From: Ensifer adhaerens
GTDB taxonomy: Bacteria > Pseudomonadota > Alphaproteobacteria > Rhizobiales > Rhizobiaceae
Reading direction: 5' to 3'
Assembly: GCF_020035535.1 (NCBI RefSeq)
Contig: NZ_CP083350.1
Span: forward strand, 940,501 to 1,004,500
DNA: 64,000 nt
Below are positions 1-9,030 of this stretch, in pieces. A program made the position numbers and the translations under genes. Every line of letters begins with the position of its first letter. Position 1 is the first letter of the stretch. The notes under the pieces were generated by a model. That model saw only the letters and a program-made list of their open reading frames with translations, did not search any database and had not been told where the DNA came from.

Positions 1-105
1 ACCGACCGGTGGGCCGAGGCGCTCCTGTTACGCGAGATGGTCCGCGACATCTGGGCCGAGAGCGCAATCTCGCCCGATAGGAGCGCAAGATTTGAGGACG
101 CTTGA
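1..105 (+). CDS. C-terminal end of an unidentified protein (cut by window edge)
   Basis: Frame 1 is open from the first base to a TGA at 103-105 and encodes a 34-residue tail ending in ISPDRSARFEDA. It stops five bases before the end of the convergent LysR gene, a usual spacing for two real genes. No domain can be recognised from so short a piece, and an open frame of this length can occur by chance in GC-rich DNA. Confidence 0.4.
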   Translation, partial: TDRWAEALLLREMVRDIWAESAISPDRSARFEDA

Positions 106-110
106 ACTCG

Positions 111-1052
111 TCATTTAACGAAGGACGGCCGGAATGGCAGATTGTGCTCCAGGCCGAGCCATGGCGGGTTTTCCGCGTACATTTCCACGATCAGCGTCTT
201 GATCAGCTCGATGTAGCGCGAATTGTCGCCGATCCGGTGGTTGAGGATAACGGGCGAGGTCGCCCGCTCACCCTCGATCATGCGATAGTGCAGGTCGGAG
301 CGGACCTGACGCGCCGAGGAGGGGACAATGCAAAGTCCGGCATCCGAGGCGACGAGGCCAAGCGCACTCTGGATTTCGCGCACCTCATGCACCTCGGCGG
401 GGCGCACATCCTCAGCGTGAAGCAGGCTCAGCACGTGGTCGGCATAGCTCGGGCGCGGTTCCTTCGGGTAGACGATCAGCTTTTGCCCGGCAATCGCGCT
501 TAACGGCAGGGGAGACGTATCATCGGCAAACGGCGTGCCCTGCGGTATCGCCAAGGCAAGGCGCTCTTCCCGCATGAGGATGCCGGCGACGTTGGGATCG
601 TTGTGATGCAGTCGGCCGAAGCCGACATCGATCCGGCCCTCCTTCAGCGCCGCAATCTGCTGCACCGACACCATCTCAAGAAGCCGGATATCGAGCTCCG
701 GCGCATTCTGCCTGAGCTTGCGCACCAGCGTCGGCAGCCCGCCATAGAGGGTTGAGGCCACGAAGCCGATCGACAGCACACGATTCTGGTTAAGGCCGAC
801 GCGGCGGGTTGCCTCCACCATCTGCTCCACCCGGCCGAGCACTTGCAGCGATTGTTCGTAAAACAATCGCCCCGCTTCCGTCAGCCGCACCGGGCGGCTC
901 TTGCGGATGATCAGCGGCACGCCCAGTTCTTCCTCGAGTAGCTGGATTTGCCTGCTCAAGGGCGGCTGGGCGATGTGCAACTGCTCGGCGGCGCGGGTGA
1001 AATTGCGTTCGCGGGCGACCGCGACGAAGTAGCGAAGCTGGCGCAGGTCCAA
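111..1052 (-). CDS. catR: LysR-family regulator CatR/BenM type
   Basis: A 313-residue LysR regulator. The N-terminal winged helix-turn-helix (about residues 1-60, with RNFTRAAEQLHIAQPPLSRQI) is typical of the CatR/BenM/CatM group, and an effector-binding domain follows from about residue 90. It starts at a TTG with an AAGG about 8 bases upstream; no in-frame ATG fits better. It diverges from the catechol/benzoate genes, and the gap holds two sites of the BenM/CatM type, one only about 20 bp from its own start. By family it should activate the cat-ben genes with cis,cis-muconate (perhaps benzoate) and repress itself; the effector is inferred. Confidence 0.9.
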   Translation of the reverse strand: MDLRQLRYFVAVARERNFTRAAEQLHIAQPPLSRQIQLLEEELGVPLIIRKSRPVRLTEAGRLFYEQSLQVLGRVEQMVEATRRVGLNQNRVLSIGFVASTLYGGLPTLVRKLRQNAPELDIRLLEMVSVQQIAALKEGRIDVGFGRLHHNDPNVAGILMREERLALAIPQGTPFADDTSPLPLSAIAGQKLIVYPKEPRPSYADHVLSLLHAEDVRPAEVHEVREIQSALGLVASDAGLCIVPSSARQVRSDLHYRMIEGERATSPVILNHRIGDNSRYIELIKTLIVEMYAENPPWLGLEHNLPFRPSFVK

Positions 1053-1071
1053 TGTTACAGCCCTTGTTTTC

Positions 1072-1086
1072 CTACCATTGTGGTAT
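1072..1086. promoter_or_regulatory. BenM/CatM-type operator, catR-proximal (one mismatch)
   Basis: The sequence reads CTAC-N7-GTAT, one base from the ATAC-N7-GTAT dyad described for BenM and CatM. It lies about 20 bp upstream of the catR start, where binding would block catR transcription. Confidence 0.6.
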
Positions 1087-1132
1087 GCTGCAGTGCGGCA
1101 AGCGCATGAATGCGCGTAATCTTTGCCATACT

Positions 1133-1147
1133 ATACCGTCAAGGTAT
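1133..1147. promoter_or_regulatory. BenM/CatM-type operator, perfect ATAC-N7-GTAT
   Basis: ATACC-GTCAA-GGTAT is a perfect dyad and an exact match to the known CatM/BenM recognition pattern. It lies 58 bp upstream of the catB start and 61 bp (about six helical turns) from the catR-proximal copy, so two LysR dimers could form a tetramer on one DNA face. Confidence 0.75.
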
Positions 1148-1204
1148 CATAGATAACCTATTTGGTGTTGGACGTCACCCGCTGCGTGGGCGCACAGTCA
1201 CGCG

Positions 1205-2386
1205 ATGAACACGACCCTTGCACCCATCACCCCGGCAGCAGCCCTCTTCCCCGTCGTCGAACGGGTCGAGACGATGCTGGTCGATCTGCCGACGATCCGG
1301 CCGCACAAGCTGTCGGTCGCAACCATGACCGGCCAGACATTGATGCTGGTGAAGGTTCATTGCAGCGACGGCACGGTCGGCATCGGCGAAGGCACGACGA
1401 TCGGCGGGCTCGCCTATGGCGGCGAAAGCCCGGAAAGCATGAAGCTTGCCATCGATACCTATTTCGCGCCGCTCATGATCGGTGAAGACGCGACCCGCGT
1501 TCGCGCCCTGATGGCCCGGATCGGCACGGCGGTGAAGGAAAACCGCTTCGCCAAGAGCGCGGTGGAAACGGCGCTGCTCGACGCCCATGGCAAGCGCCTG
1601 GGTCTGCCGATCAGCGAACTGTTGGGCGGGGCACTGCGCAAGCGCCTGCCGGTCGCTTGGACGTTGGCGTCGGGTGATACGGCCAAGGATATCGCCGAAG
1701 CCGAGAAGATGCTCGAGCTACGCCGTCATCGGATCTTCAAGCTGAAGATCGGTGCCAGGCCGCTGAAGGACGATATCGCCCATGTGGCGACGATCAAGAA
1801 GGCGCTCGGCGAGCGCGGCGCGGTGCGTGTCGACGTCAACATGGCCTGGAGCGAATTCGAAGCAGCCTATGGCATGGCGGCGCTCGCCGATGCCGGTTGC
1901 GAACTGGTCGAGCAGCCGGTGGCTTCGACCGCAGCGCTCGGTCGCCTCGTGCGCCGCTTCCCGCTGGCGCTGATGGCCGACGAGTCCCTCACCGGACCCG
2001 AGAGCGCCTTCGAGATCGCCAAGACCAAGGGCGCCGACGTCTTTGCGATCAAGATCGAGCAGAGCGGTGGCCTGTTCAATGCGCAGCGCGTGGCGGTCAT
2101 CGCCGATGCCGCGGGCATTGAACTCTACGGCGGCACGATGCTGGAAGGCGGTGTCGGCACAGTGGCGTCAGCCCACGTGTTTTCCACCTTCGCCAAGCTG
2201 CAATGGGGTACGGAACTCTTCGGCCCGCTGCTATTGACCGAGGAAATCCTGGCGACGCCGCTCGACTACAGCGACTTCGAACTGACGGTGCCGGATGGTC
2301 CAGGGCTCGGGATCGAACTCGACGAAGACCGGCTGAAATTCTTTGCGCGCGACGGGCTGCGCAAGACCATCAGCGTTGCAAAGTGA
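1205..2386 (+). CDS. catB: muconate cycloisomerase
   Basis: 393 residues of the enolase superfamily. It converts cis,cis-muconate to (+)-muconolactone in the catechol branch of the beta-ketoadipate pathway. The active-site set is visible: KLK at 179-181, metal ligands D210 (VDVN), E236 (ELVEQ) and D259 (MADES), and K283 (AIKIEQSGG). The N-terminus runs about 15 residues longer than usual before the conserved VDLPTIRPHKLS, and no strong ribosome site precedes the ATG, so the start is less certain than the gene. It is first in the cat-ben operon, facing catR, and catC follows 10 bases later. Confidence 0.96.
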   Translation: MNTTLAPITPAAALFPVVERVETMLVDLPTIRPHKLSVATMTGQTLMLVKVHCSDGTVGIGEGTTIGGLAYGGESPESMKLAIDTYFAPLMIGEDATRVRALMARIGTAVKENRFAKSAVETALLDAHGKRLGLPISELLGGALRKRLPVAWTLASGDTAKDIAEAEKMLELRRHRIFKLKIGARPLKDDIAHVATIKKALGERGAVRVDVNMAWSEFEAAYGMAALADAGCELVEQPVASTAALGRLVRRFPLALMADESLTGPESAFEIAKTKGADVFAIKIEQSGGLFNAQRVAVIADAAGIELYGGTMLEGGVGTVASAHVFSTFAKLQWGTELFGPLLLTEEILATPLDYSDFELTVPDGPGLGIELDEDRLKFFARDGLRKTISVAK

Positions 2387-2396
2387 GGAGAGAGCG

Positions 2397-2687
2397 ATGC
2401 TGTTTCACGTCAGAATGGATGTGCGCATCCCCCATGACTTTCCGGCCGAACAGGCAGCGGAGATCATCGCGCGGGAGAAGGCCTATTCGCAAGCGCTGCA
2501 GCAAAGCGGCAAGTGGCGGCACATCTGGCGGATCGCCGGTCAGTACGCGAATTACAGCGTCTTCGACGTCAGAGACAATGCCGAGCTGCACGAGGTCCTC
2601 TCGGGCCTGCCGCTCTTCAAGTTCATGCAGATCGAGGTCACGCCGCTGCTTCGGCACCCATCCTCGATCCGCGAGGACGATAGCTGA
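2397..2687 (+). CDS. catC: muconolactone delta-isomerase
   Basis: A 96-residue protein that moves the ring double bond of muconolactone to give 3-oxoadipate enol-lactone. MLFHVRMDVRIP at the start and the compact ferredoxin-like length are typical of the CatC family, which forms large oligomers. The frame is open further upstream, but this ATG has GTGAGGAGAG just before it and gives the family length. It lies 10 bases after catB and is surely cotranscribed. Confidence 0.96.
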   Translation: MLFHVRMDVRIPHDFPAEQAAEIIAREKAYSQALQQSGKWRHIWRIAGQYANYSVFDVRDNAELHEVLSGLPLFKFMQIEVTPLLRHPSSIREDDS

Positions 2688-2762
2688 GAATTTGTGCGTG
2701 CCGCGGCCGGGAGGTTTGGCCAGCGGCTTGAGCTTCAAGACAATCCAAGTGGAGGAATTGAA

Positions 2763-3701
2763 ATGAGCGTGAAGATTTTCGACAAGCCGGAAACTCAAGC
2801 TTTCCTGAAGGTTCTGAGCGGCCTCGACAAGGACGGCGGCAACCCGCGCGTCAAAGAGATCGTGCACCGGCTGATGTCCGACCTGTTCAAGGCGATCGAC
2901 GATCTCGACATCACCCCGGACGAATACTGGACCGGCATTGCCTGGCTAAACGAGATCGGCGCTGCCGGCCAGGCCGGCCTGATCTCGCCCGGCCTCGGCC
3001 TCGATCACTTCCTCGACGAACGTCTCGACGCGATCGACGAAGCGCTCGGTATCGAGAACCAGACGCCGCGCACCATCGAAGGTCCGCTCTATGTCGCCGG
3101 CGCGCCGGCCTCGGAAGGCTTCGCCCGCCTCGACGACGGTCGCGACACCAATGGCAAGACGCTGATCATGCACGGCACCGTCTATGACGCCGCCGGCCAG
3201 CCGCTGAAAGGTGCAACGGTCGAAGTCTGGCACTGTGACACTCGTGGCTTCTATTCGCATTTCGACCCGACCGGTCTGCAGGCGCCGTTCAACATGCGCC
3301 GCACGATCGTCACAGACGCCAACGGCTGTTACAAGTTTAGGAGCATCGTACCGCATGGCTACGGCGTGCCCCCGGGCAGCCCGACTGAGCAGTTGCTCTC
3401 GGCCCTTGGTCGCCATGGCCAGCGCCCGGCCCATATCCATTTCTTCATCAGCGCTGACGGTCACCGCAAGCTGACCACCCAGATCAACATCGCCGGCGAC
3501 CCGCTGGTCAACGACGACTTCGCCTATGCGACCCGGGATGGTCTGGTGCCCGATGTCACCGAGCGCACCGACGAGGCGAGCATCAAGGCCAACAATCTCT
3601 CCGGCCCCTTCGCCGAGATCGTGTTCGACATCCATCTCACCTCCCTGGTGAATGGTGTCGACAACCAGATCAACGAGCAGCGCAAGCGCGCCGCCGCCTG
3701 A
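2763..3701 (+). CDS. catA: catechol 1,2-dioxygenase
   Basis: A 312-residue intradiol dioxygenase that opens catechol to cis,cis-muconate. All four iron(III) ligands are present: Y164 (GFYSHF), Y200 (PHGYGVP), H224 and H226 (RPAHIHFF), the same numbers as in the best-studied CatA enzymes. The N-terminal helical linker (residues 1-100) is intact. The start was chosen for GGAGG at about 2752 and the MSVKIF N-terminus. It sits between catC and benA; putting the catechol genes ahead of the benzoate genes in one unit is a less common order. Confidence 0.97.
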   Translation: MSVKIFDKPETQAFLKVLSGLDKDGGNPRVKEIVHRLMSDLFKAIDDLDITPDEYWTGIAWLNEIGAAGQAGLISPGLGLDHFLDERLDAIDEALGIENQTPRTIEGPLYVAGAPASEGFARLDDGRDTNGKTLIMHGTVYDAAGQPLKGATVEVWHCDTRGFYSHFDPTGLQAPFNMRRTIVTDANGCYKFRSIVPHGYGVPPGSPTEQLLSALGRHGQRPAHIHFFISADGHRKLTTQINIAGDPLVNDDFAYATRDGLVPDVTERTDEASIKANNLSGPFAEIVFDIHLTSLVNGVDNQINEQRKRAAA

Positions 3702-3802
3702 TCACCTCTGCGGCGGCCGACTGACCCGCCGGCCCCTGACATCAGACATTGTTGCAATCGCTAGAGCCGAGCACGGATCAAGCCGTTTGCGGGAGAAGAA
3801 CC

Positions 3803-5161
3803 ATGTCCGCCGTTATCGACCAAGCCAAAGCCCTCGACGACCTGCTCGCCACCGCCGTCGAGGACGATCATGAGGCCGGCACGTTCCGCTGCCGCCGCGA
3901 CATCTTCACCAACGAAGACCTCTTCGAGCTGGAGATGAAACACATCTTCGAGAGCAACTGGGTCTATCTCGCCCATGAGAGCCAGATCCCCGAGAACAAC
4001 GACTATTACACCACCACCATCGGCCGCCAGCCCGTTGTCGTCACCCGCGACAAGACGGGCGAACTGCACGCTGTCATCAATGCCTGTGCCCATCGCGGCG
4101 CCATGCTCTGCCGGCGCAAGCACGGCAACAAGGGCAGCTTCACCTGTCCCTTCCACGGCTGGACCTTCGCCAACACCGGCAAGCTCCTGAAGGTGAAGGA
4201 CGAGAAGACCACGCAGTATCCGCCGCAGTTTGCCAAGGACGGCTCGCATGACCTGAAGCGCGTCGCGCGCTTCGAGAGCTATCGCGGCTTCCTGTTCGGC
4301 AGCCTCAATCCTGATGTCACCTCGCTCGAGGACTACCTCGGCGAAACGAAAGTCGTCATCGACCAGATCGTCGACCAGGCGCCTGACGGTCTCGAAGTAC
4401 TACGCGGCAATTCCTCCTACATCTACGACGGAAACTGGAAGCTGCAGATGGAGAACGGCTGCGACGGCTATCACGTCAGCTCCGTGCACTGGAACTATGC
4501 CGCCACCATGGGCCGGCGTAACGAGGAGGGCACAAAGGCGGTCGATGCCTCGAGCTGGAGCCGCTCGATTGCCGGCGTCTACGGTTTCGACAACGGCCAT
4601 ATTCTGCTCTGGACCAACACCATGAACCCGGAGGTCCGGCCGATCTACAACCACCGCGAGGAAATCAAGGCGCGCGTCGGCGAGGTGCAGGCGGATTTCA
4701 TCGTCAACCAGACCCGCAATCTCTGCCTCTATCCAAACGTCTTCCTGATGGACCAGTTCAGCACCCAGATCCGCGTCACCCGCCCGATCAGCGTCGACAA
4801 GACCGAGATCAGCATCTTCTGTTTTGCACCGAAGGGTGAAAGTGCCGAAGACCGGACGCTGCGCATTCGCCAATACGAAGATTTCTTCAACGTGTCCGGC
4901 ATGGGAACGGCCGACGATTTGGAAGAATTCCGCGCCTGCCAGCAGGGTTATGCCGGCATCACCGCGCTCTGGAACGACCTTTCGCGCGGCGCGCCGCTCT
5001 GGATCGACGGTCCGGATGAGAACGCCAAGCGCATGGGCATCGCACCGTTACTTTCGGGCGAGCGCAGCGAAGACGAAGGCCTCTTTGTCCGCCAGCACGA
5101 ATATTGGGCGAAGGTGATGCGCACAGCACTTGCCTCCGAAAAGCAGGGAGCGGTCGCATGA
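3803..5161 (+). CDS. benA: benzoate 1,2-dioxygenase, large (alpha) subunit
   Basis: 452 residues, the catalytic subunit of the ring-hydroxylating dioxygenase that turns benzoate into its cis-diol. The Rieske centre is C95-x-H97 and C115-x2-H118. The mononuclear iron site is D221-x2-H224-x4-H229 ([10 protein letters not shown]). The start follows GGGAGAAG. It overlaps benB by ATGA, so the two subunits are translationally coupled. The 101-bp gap after catA holds no CatR-type site, so benA is probably read from the catB promoter. Confidence 0.97.
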   Translation: MSAVIDQAKALDDLLATAVEDDHEAGTFRCRRDIFTNEDLFELEMKHIFESNWVYLAHESQIPENNDYYTTTIGRQPVVVTRDKTGELHAVINACAHRGAMLCRRKHGNKGSFTCPFHGWTFANTGKLLKVKDEKTTQYPPQFAKDGSHDLKRVARFESYRGFLFGSLNPDVTSLEDYLGETKVVIDQIVDQAPDGLEVLRGNSSYIYDGNWKLQMENGCDGYHVSSVHWNYAATMGRRNEEGTKAVDASSWSRSIAGVYGFDNGHILLWTNTMNPEVRPIYNHREEIKARVGEVQADFIVNQTRNLCLYPNVFLMDQFSTQIRVTRPISVDKTEISIFCFAPKGESAEDRTLRIRQYEDFFNVSGMGTADDLEEFRACQQGYAGITALWNDLSRGAPLWIDGPDENAKRMGIAPLLSGERSEDEGLFVRQHEYWAKVMRTALASEKQGAVA

Positions 5162-5646
5162 CGATCTCCTATGACACCGCCTGCGCCTTTCTCTACCGCG
5201 AAGCCCGCCTGCTCGATGACCGGCAATGGGACGAATGGCTGACCTGTTACGCGCCCGACGTCACCTACTGGATGCCGGCCTGGGACGACGACGATCAGCT
5301 GACCGAAGATCCGCAGTCCGAGATCTCGCTGATCTATTATCCGAGCCGCGACGGCCTGGAAGATCGCGTCTTCCGCATCAAGACCGAGCGCTCCGGTGCG
5401 TCCACGCCGGAACCGCGCACCAGCCACAACGTCACCAATGTCGAGCTTGTGGCTGATCGCGGCGAGGAGGCGGACTTCCGCTACAACTTCCACACGCTCA
5501 ACCATCGCTACAAGGTCACAGACCACTTCTTCGGGACCATGTTCGTCACGCTCCGCAAGAGCGGCAGTGAACTGCTGATCTCACGGAAGAAGATCGTGTT
5601 GAAGAACGACTACATCCGCCAGGTCATCGACGTCTACCACATCTGA
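5158..5646 (+). CDS. benB: benzoate 1,2-dioxygenase, small (beta) subunit
   Basis: 162 residues with the cone-shaped fold of dioxygenase beta subunits (NTF2-like), including the [18 protein letters not shown] start seen across this family. It structurally supports the alpha3beta3 enzyme. Its ATG overlaps the benA stop as ATGA, and benC follows after 34 bases. Confidence 0.96.
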   Translation: MTISYDTACAFLYREARLLDDRQWDEWLTCYAPDVTYWMPAWDDDDQLTEDPQSEISLIYYPSRDGLEDRVFRIKTERSGASTPEPRTSHNVTNVELVADRGEEADFRYNFHTLNHRYKVTDHFFGTMFVTLRKSGSELLISRKKIVLKNDYIRQVIDVYHI

Positions 5647-5680
5647 CGACCGTCGCCTGACAGGAATGGGAGGAACAACC

Positions 5681-6709
5681 ATGGCCAGCTACAGGATTGC
5701 TTTGAATTTCGAGGACGGCGTCACCCGCTTCGTCGAATGCCGGGACGACGAGAAGGTGCTCGACGCTGCCTTCCGCAACAAGATCAACCTGCCGATGGAC
5801 TGTTCCGACGGGGTTTGCGGCACCTGCAAGTGCCGCGCCGAAAGTGGAACCTATGACCTCGGCGACGACTTCATCGATGATGCGCTGACTTCGGATGAAG
5901 CCGAAAGCGGACTGGTGCTGACCTGCCAGATGAAACCGTCGAGCGACTGCGTCATTGCGGTGCCGACGACGGCAGCCGCCTGCAAGACCGGGCACCAGAA
6001 GTTTACGGCGAGTGTGGCGAGCGTCGCCCCGCACAACGATGCGGCGATCGTGCTCGAACTGGATGTCGAGGGCGCTGCGGCCCCGGTCTTTCTGCCGGGT
6101 CAGTACGTCAATATCGAAGTGCCCGGCAGCGGCCAGAGCCGCTCCTATTCCTTCTCGTCGGCGCCAGGCGAGACACGCCTCGGCTTCCTGATCAAGAAGA
6201 TCCCGGGCGGCGTGATGAGCACGTGGCTCGAACGCGCTCAAGTCGGTACGAAACTGGAGCTGACCGGACCGCTCGGCAGCTTCTATCTGCGGGAGGTTCA
6301 GCGCCCGTTGCTCTTCCTCGCCGGTGGCACCGGTCTCGCGCCGTTCCTGTCGATGCTCGAGGTGCTGGCGCGCACCAATCCGGAGCAGAAGGTGCATCTG
6401 ATCTACGGCGTCACCCGTGACCTCGATCTGGTGCTGGTGGACGAGGTCGAAGCCTATGCCAAGCGGCTTGCCAACTTTACCTTTGACACGGTGGTGGCGG
6501 ATGCGGCGTCCGCTCATCCGCGCAAGGGCTGGGTGACCCAGCACATGCCGGAGGACGTGCTCAACGGCGGTGATGTCGATGTCTATCTCTGCGGTCCGCC
6601 GCCAATGGTGGACGCCGTGCGCAAGCACCTCGACGACACCGGCGTGAGGCCCAACAGCTTCCACTATGAGAAGTTCACGCCCAACGTGGTGGCGAAGGAG
6701 GCGGCATGA
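5681..6709 (+). CDS. benC: benzoate dioxygenase reductase (ferredoxin plus FNR)
   Basis: 342 residues. An N-terminal plant-type [2Fe-2S] ferredoxin has C41, C46, C49 and C82. An FAD-binding domain follows (RSYSFSS at about 150), then an NAD-binding domain (GGTGLAPFLSMLE at about 215). It passes electrons from NADH to BenAB. A GGGAGGA site precedes the chosen ATG. It overlaps benD by ATGA. Confidence 0.97.
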   Translation: MASYRIALNFEDGVTRFVECRDDEKVLDAAFRNKINLPMDCSDGVCGTCKCRAESGTYDLGDDFIDDALTSDEAESGLVLTCQMKPSSDCVIAVPTTAAACKTGHQKFTASVASVAPHNDAAIVLELDVEGAAAPVFLPGQYVNIEVPGSGQSRSYSFSSAPGETRLGFLIKKIPGGVMSTWLERAQVGTKLELTGPLGSFYLREVQRPLLFLAGGTGLAPFLSMLEVLARTNPEQKVHLIYGVTRDLDLVLVDEVEAYAKRLANFTFDTVVADAASAHPRKGWVTQHMPEDVLNGGDVDVYLCGPPPMVDAVRKHLDDTGVRPNSFHYEKFTPNVVAKEAA

Positions 6710-7494
6710 CCTCCGCTCGTTTCGAAGGACGGTTTGCCGGCAAAGTTCTTGTCGTCACCGGTGCCGCGCAAGGGATCGGTCGTGCCGTCGCGCTGCGCGC
6801 CGTGGCTGAAGGGGGCAAGGTCCTCTTTGTCGATCGCGCCGAGTTCGTCGCTGAGGTGGCGGCCGAGGCGGGCAGCGAGCGGGCGACGGCTTTCGTGACT
6901 GATCTCGAAACCCATGAGGGGGCAGCCGCAGCGATGGGCTTTGCGGCGGAAAAATTCGGCGGCATCGATATCCTGATCAACAATGTCGGCGGCGCGATCC
7001 GCATGCGGCCCTTCTCGGAGTTCGAACCGGCGCAGATCGATGCGGAAATCCGCCGCTCGCTGATGCCGACGCTTTACGGCTGCCATGCCGTGCTGCCGCA
7101 TCTTTTCGCCCGCGGCGGCGGCACCATCGTCAACGTCTCCTCCAACGCCACGCGCGGCATTCACCGCGTGCCCTATTCGGCGGCAAAGGGCGGCGTCAAC
7201 GCCATCACCCAGGCGCTGGCGATGGAGCTTGCCGAGCGCAACATCCGCGTCGTCGCCACCGCACCCGGCGGAACGGAGGCGCCGCCGCGCCGCATCCCGC
7301 GCAATGCCGAAGGCGACAATGACGCCGAGAAGGGCTGGATGGGCGAGGTCGTCGCCCAGGTGAAGCAGTCGAGCTTCATGAAGCGCTACGGCAGCATCGA
7401 AGAGCAGGCGGCCCCTATCCTTTTTCTGGCCTCCGACGAGGCCTCCTACATCACCGGCAGCGTGCTACCGGTTGCCGGCGGCGATCTCGGCTGA
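6706..7494 (+). CDS. benD: benzoate diol dehydrogenase (SDR)
   Basis: 262 residues, short-chain dehydrogenase that oxidises and decarboxylates 1,6-dihydroxycyclohexa-2,4-diene-1-carboxylate to catechol. The nucleotide motif is TGAAQGIG (18-25), NNVGG follows at 92-96, and the catalytic residues are S145 or S146, Y157 and K161. It is translationally coupled to benC. With CatA it joins the benzoate steps to the catechol steps. Confidence 0.95.
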   Translation: MTSARFEGRFAGKVLVVTGAAQGIGRAVALRAVAEGGKVLFVDRAEFVAEVAAEAGSERATAFVTDLETHEGAAAAMGFAAEKFGGIDILINNVGGAIRMRPFSEFEPAQIDAEIRRSLMPTLYGCHAVLPHLFARGGGTIVNVSSNATRGIHRVPYSAAKGGVNAITQALAMELAERNIRVVATAPGGTEAPPRRIPRNAEGDNDAEKGWMGEVVAQVKQSSFMKRYGSIEEQAAPILFLASDEASYITGSVLPVAGGDLG

Positions 7495-7530
7495 CGGACC
7501 TTTTTCAACGCGCTAACACCTGGGGAGGAG

Positions 7531-8865
7531 ATGATGCGTACGATCGATGTGAATGAAGCAATAGACGGGAGCCCGCTTGGGCGCTTCCAGTGGATGGTGG
7601 TGGTGCTCTCGGCACTGCTGTTGATCGTCGACGGCTACGACGTCTTCGTCGCCGGCACGGTGCTGCCGACCCTGATCAAGGAATGGGGCCTGAGCAAGCC
7701 GCAGGCCGGCGCGCTTCAGGCCTGGGCGCTGTTCGGCATGATGTTCGGCGCGCTGATCTTCGGCCCGCTCGCCGACCGGATCGGCCGCAAGAAGGGCATC
7801 GCCATCAGCTTCCTGTTGTTTACGCTTTCGACGCTTCTGACCGGCCTTGCCAGTTCGCCGGAGCAGTTCAAGATCTTCCGGTTCTTCGCCGGTCTCGGCT
7901 GCGGCGGCTTGATGCCGAATGCCGTGGCGCTGATGAACGAGTACGCGCCGAAGCGCCTGCGCGGTACGTTGGTTGCGCTGATGTTCTCCGGCTATTCGGT
8001 CGGCGGCATGGTCGCGGCCGGTCTCGGCATCGGCCTCATTCCGTCCTATGGCTGGAAGCCGATGTTCTTCATCGCCGCCGTGCCGCTGCTCCTTTTGCCG
8101 GTGATCCTCTGGAAGCTGCCAGAGTCCCTCGGCTTCCTCATTCGCCAGGGCAAGCAGGATGAGGCGAAGCGGATCTATGCGAAGATAGATCTCAGCGCAC
8201 GTCTCGGCGCGGCAGATCGGCTGGTGTTCTCCGAAACGAAGGGCGCCTCGGCATCGGTACTGGAACTCTTCCGCCACCAGCGGACGCTGCGCACCCTCAT
8301 GCTCTGGGTCGCCTTTTTCTGCTGCCTGCTGCTCGTCTATCTGCTGTCGTCCTGGCTGCCGAAGGTGCTGCAGGAGGCCGGTTATGCGGAGAAGGCCAGC
8401 CTGCTCAGCCTGTTCTCGCTCAATTTCGGCGGCATGGTCGGCGCGATCGCCGGTGGCTGGCTCGGCGACCGCTTCGGCCTGCCCAAGGTGGTGGTCGCTT
8501 TCTTCGTTGCCGCCGCCTTTTCGATCGCGCTGATCGGCTTCAATCCGCCGGCGGGTGTCCTGTTCCTGATGGTCTTTGTTGCCGGCGCCACCACGATCGG
8601 CACGCAGATCCTGCTCTATGCCAGCGTGGCGCAGCTCTACAACCTGTCGGTTCGCTCTACCGGTTTGGGCTGGGCCTCCGGTGTCGGTCGCATCGGCGCG
8701 ATCGTCGGCCCGACGCTCGGCGGCGTGCTCCTGGCGCAGGAACTTCCGCTGCAGCAGAACTTCGCAATCTTCGCCATCCCGGCGGCGATCTCGGCCGTCG
8801 CCATGCTGGTCTTCGCGGTCAGCAACGCCCGCCGCGTCGAGATCGCGCGACTGGCGGCGGCATAG
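7531..8865 (+). CDS. benK: MFS benzoate transporter (aromatic acid:H+ symporter)
   Basis: 444 residues with about 12 membrane segments. It carries the family marks DGYDVFVAG in the first helix and the GPLADRIGRKKG loop between helices 2 and 3, as in BenK/PcaK symporters. The first ATG abuts GGGGAGGAG, so the second ATG at 7534 is better spaced and may be the real start. It is the last ben gene, and an inverted repeat follows before pcaD. Benzoate as substrate is inferred from context. Confidence 0.92.
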   Translation: MMRTIDVNEAIDGSPLGRFQWMVVVLSALLLIVDGYDVFVAGTVLPTLIKEWGLSKPQAGALQAWALFGMMFGALIFGPLADRIGRKKGIAISFLLFTLSTLLTGLASSPEQFKIFRFFAGLGCGGLMPNAVALMNEYAPKRLRGTLVALMFSGYSVGGMVAAGLGIGLIPSYGWKPMFFIAAVPLLLLPVILWKLPESLGFLIRQGKQDEAKRIYAKIDLSARLGAADRLVFSETKGASASVLELFRHQRTLRTLMLWVAFFCCLLLVYLLSSWLPKVLQEAGYAEKASLLSLFSLNFGGMVGAIAGGWLGDRFGLPKVVVAFFVAAAFSIALIGFNPPAGVLFLMVFVAGATTIGTQILLYASVAQLYNLSVRSTGLGWASGVGRIGAIVGPTLGGVLLAQELPLQQNFAIFAIPAAISAVAMLVFAVSNARRVEIARLAAA

Positions 8866-8985
8866 ATCGCGGCGAGACGGCCGGGCCACGAAAGGACCGG
8901 TTGCCACCCCTTGAGCGCGCGCTGTCGATTTCTACCTATTGCAGCGAGCGTACCACCCGAGGCGCGATGTTGCGCCAAGAACGAC

Positions 8986-9009
8986 AAAGCCGCCATTGCT
9001 GGCGGCTTT
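8986..9009 (+). terminator. hairpin between benK and pcaD
   Basis: AAAGCCGCC and GGCGGCTTT form a perfect 9-bp stem around a 6-base loop. No run of T follows. It may be a weak terminator, processing site or attenuator that lowers pcaD relative to the ben genes. Confidence 0.45.
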
Positions 9010-9030
9010 CCCGATTGGAGCTCCTGTTTC

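Noticed and set aside
102..503. 133-codon open frame on the plus strand inside catR
   Set aside because: It is antisense to a clear LysR gene, lacks a ribosome site and shows no domain; a GC-rich shadow frame.
7513..8907. 464-codon open frame antisense to benK
   Set aside because: Very rich in Arg, Gln, Glu and His as expected from the reverse strand of a membrane-protein gene; benK itself has clear family motifs.
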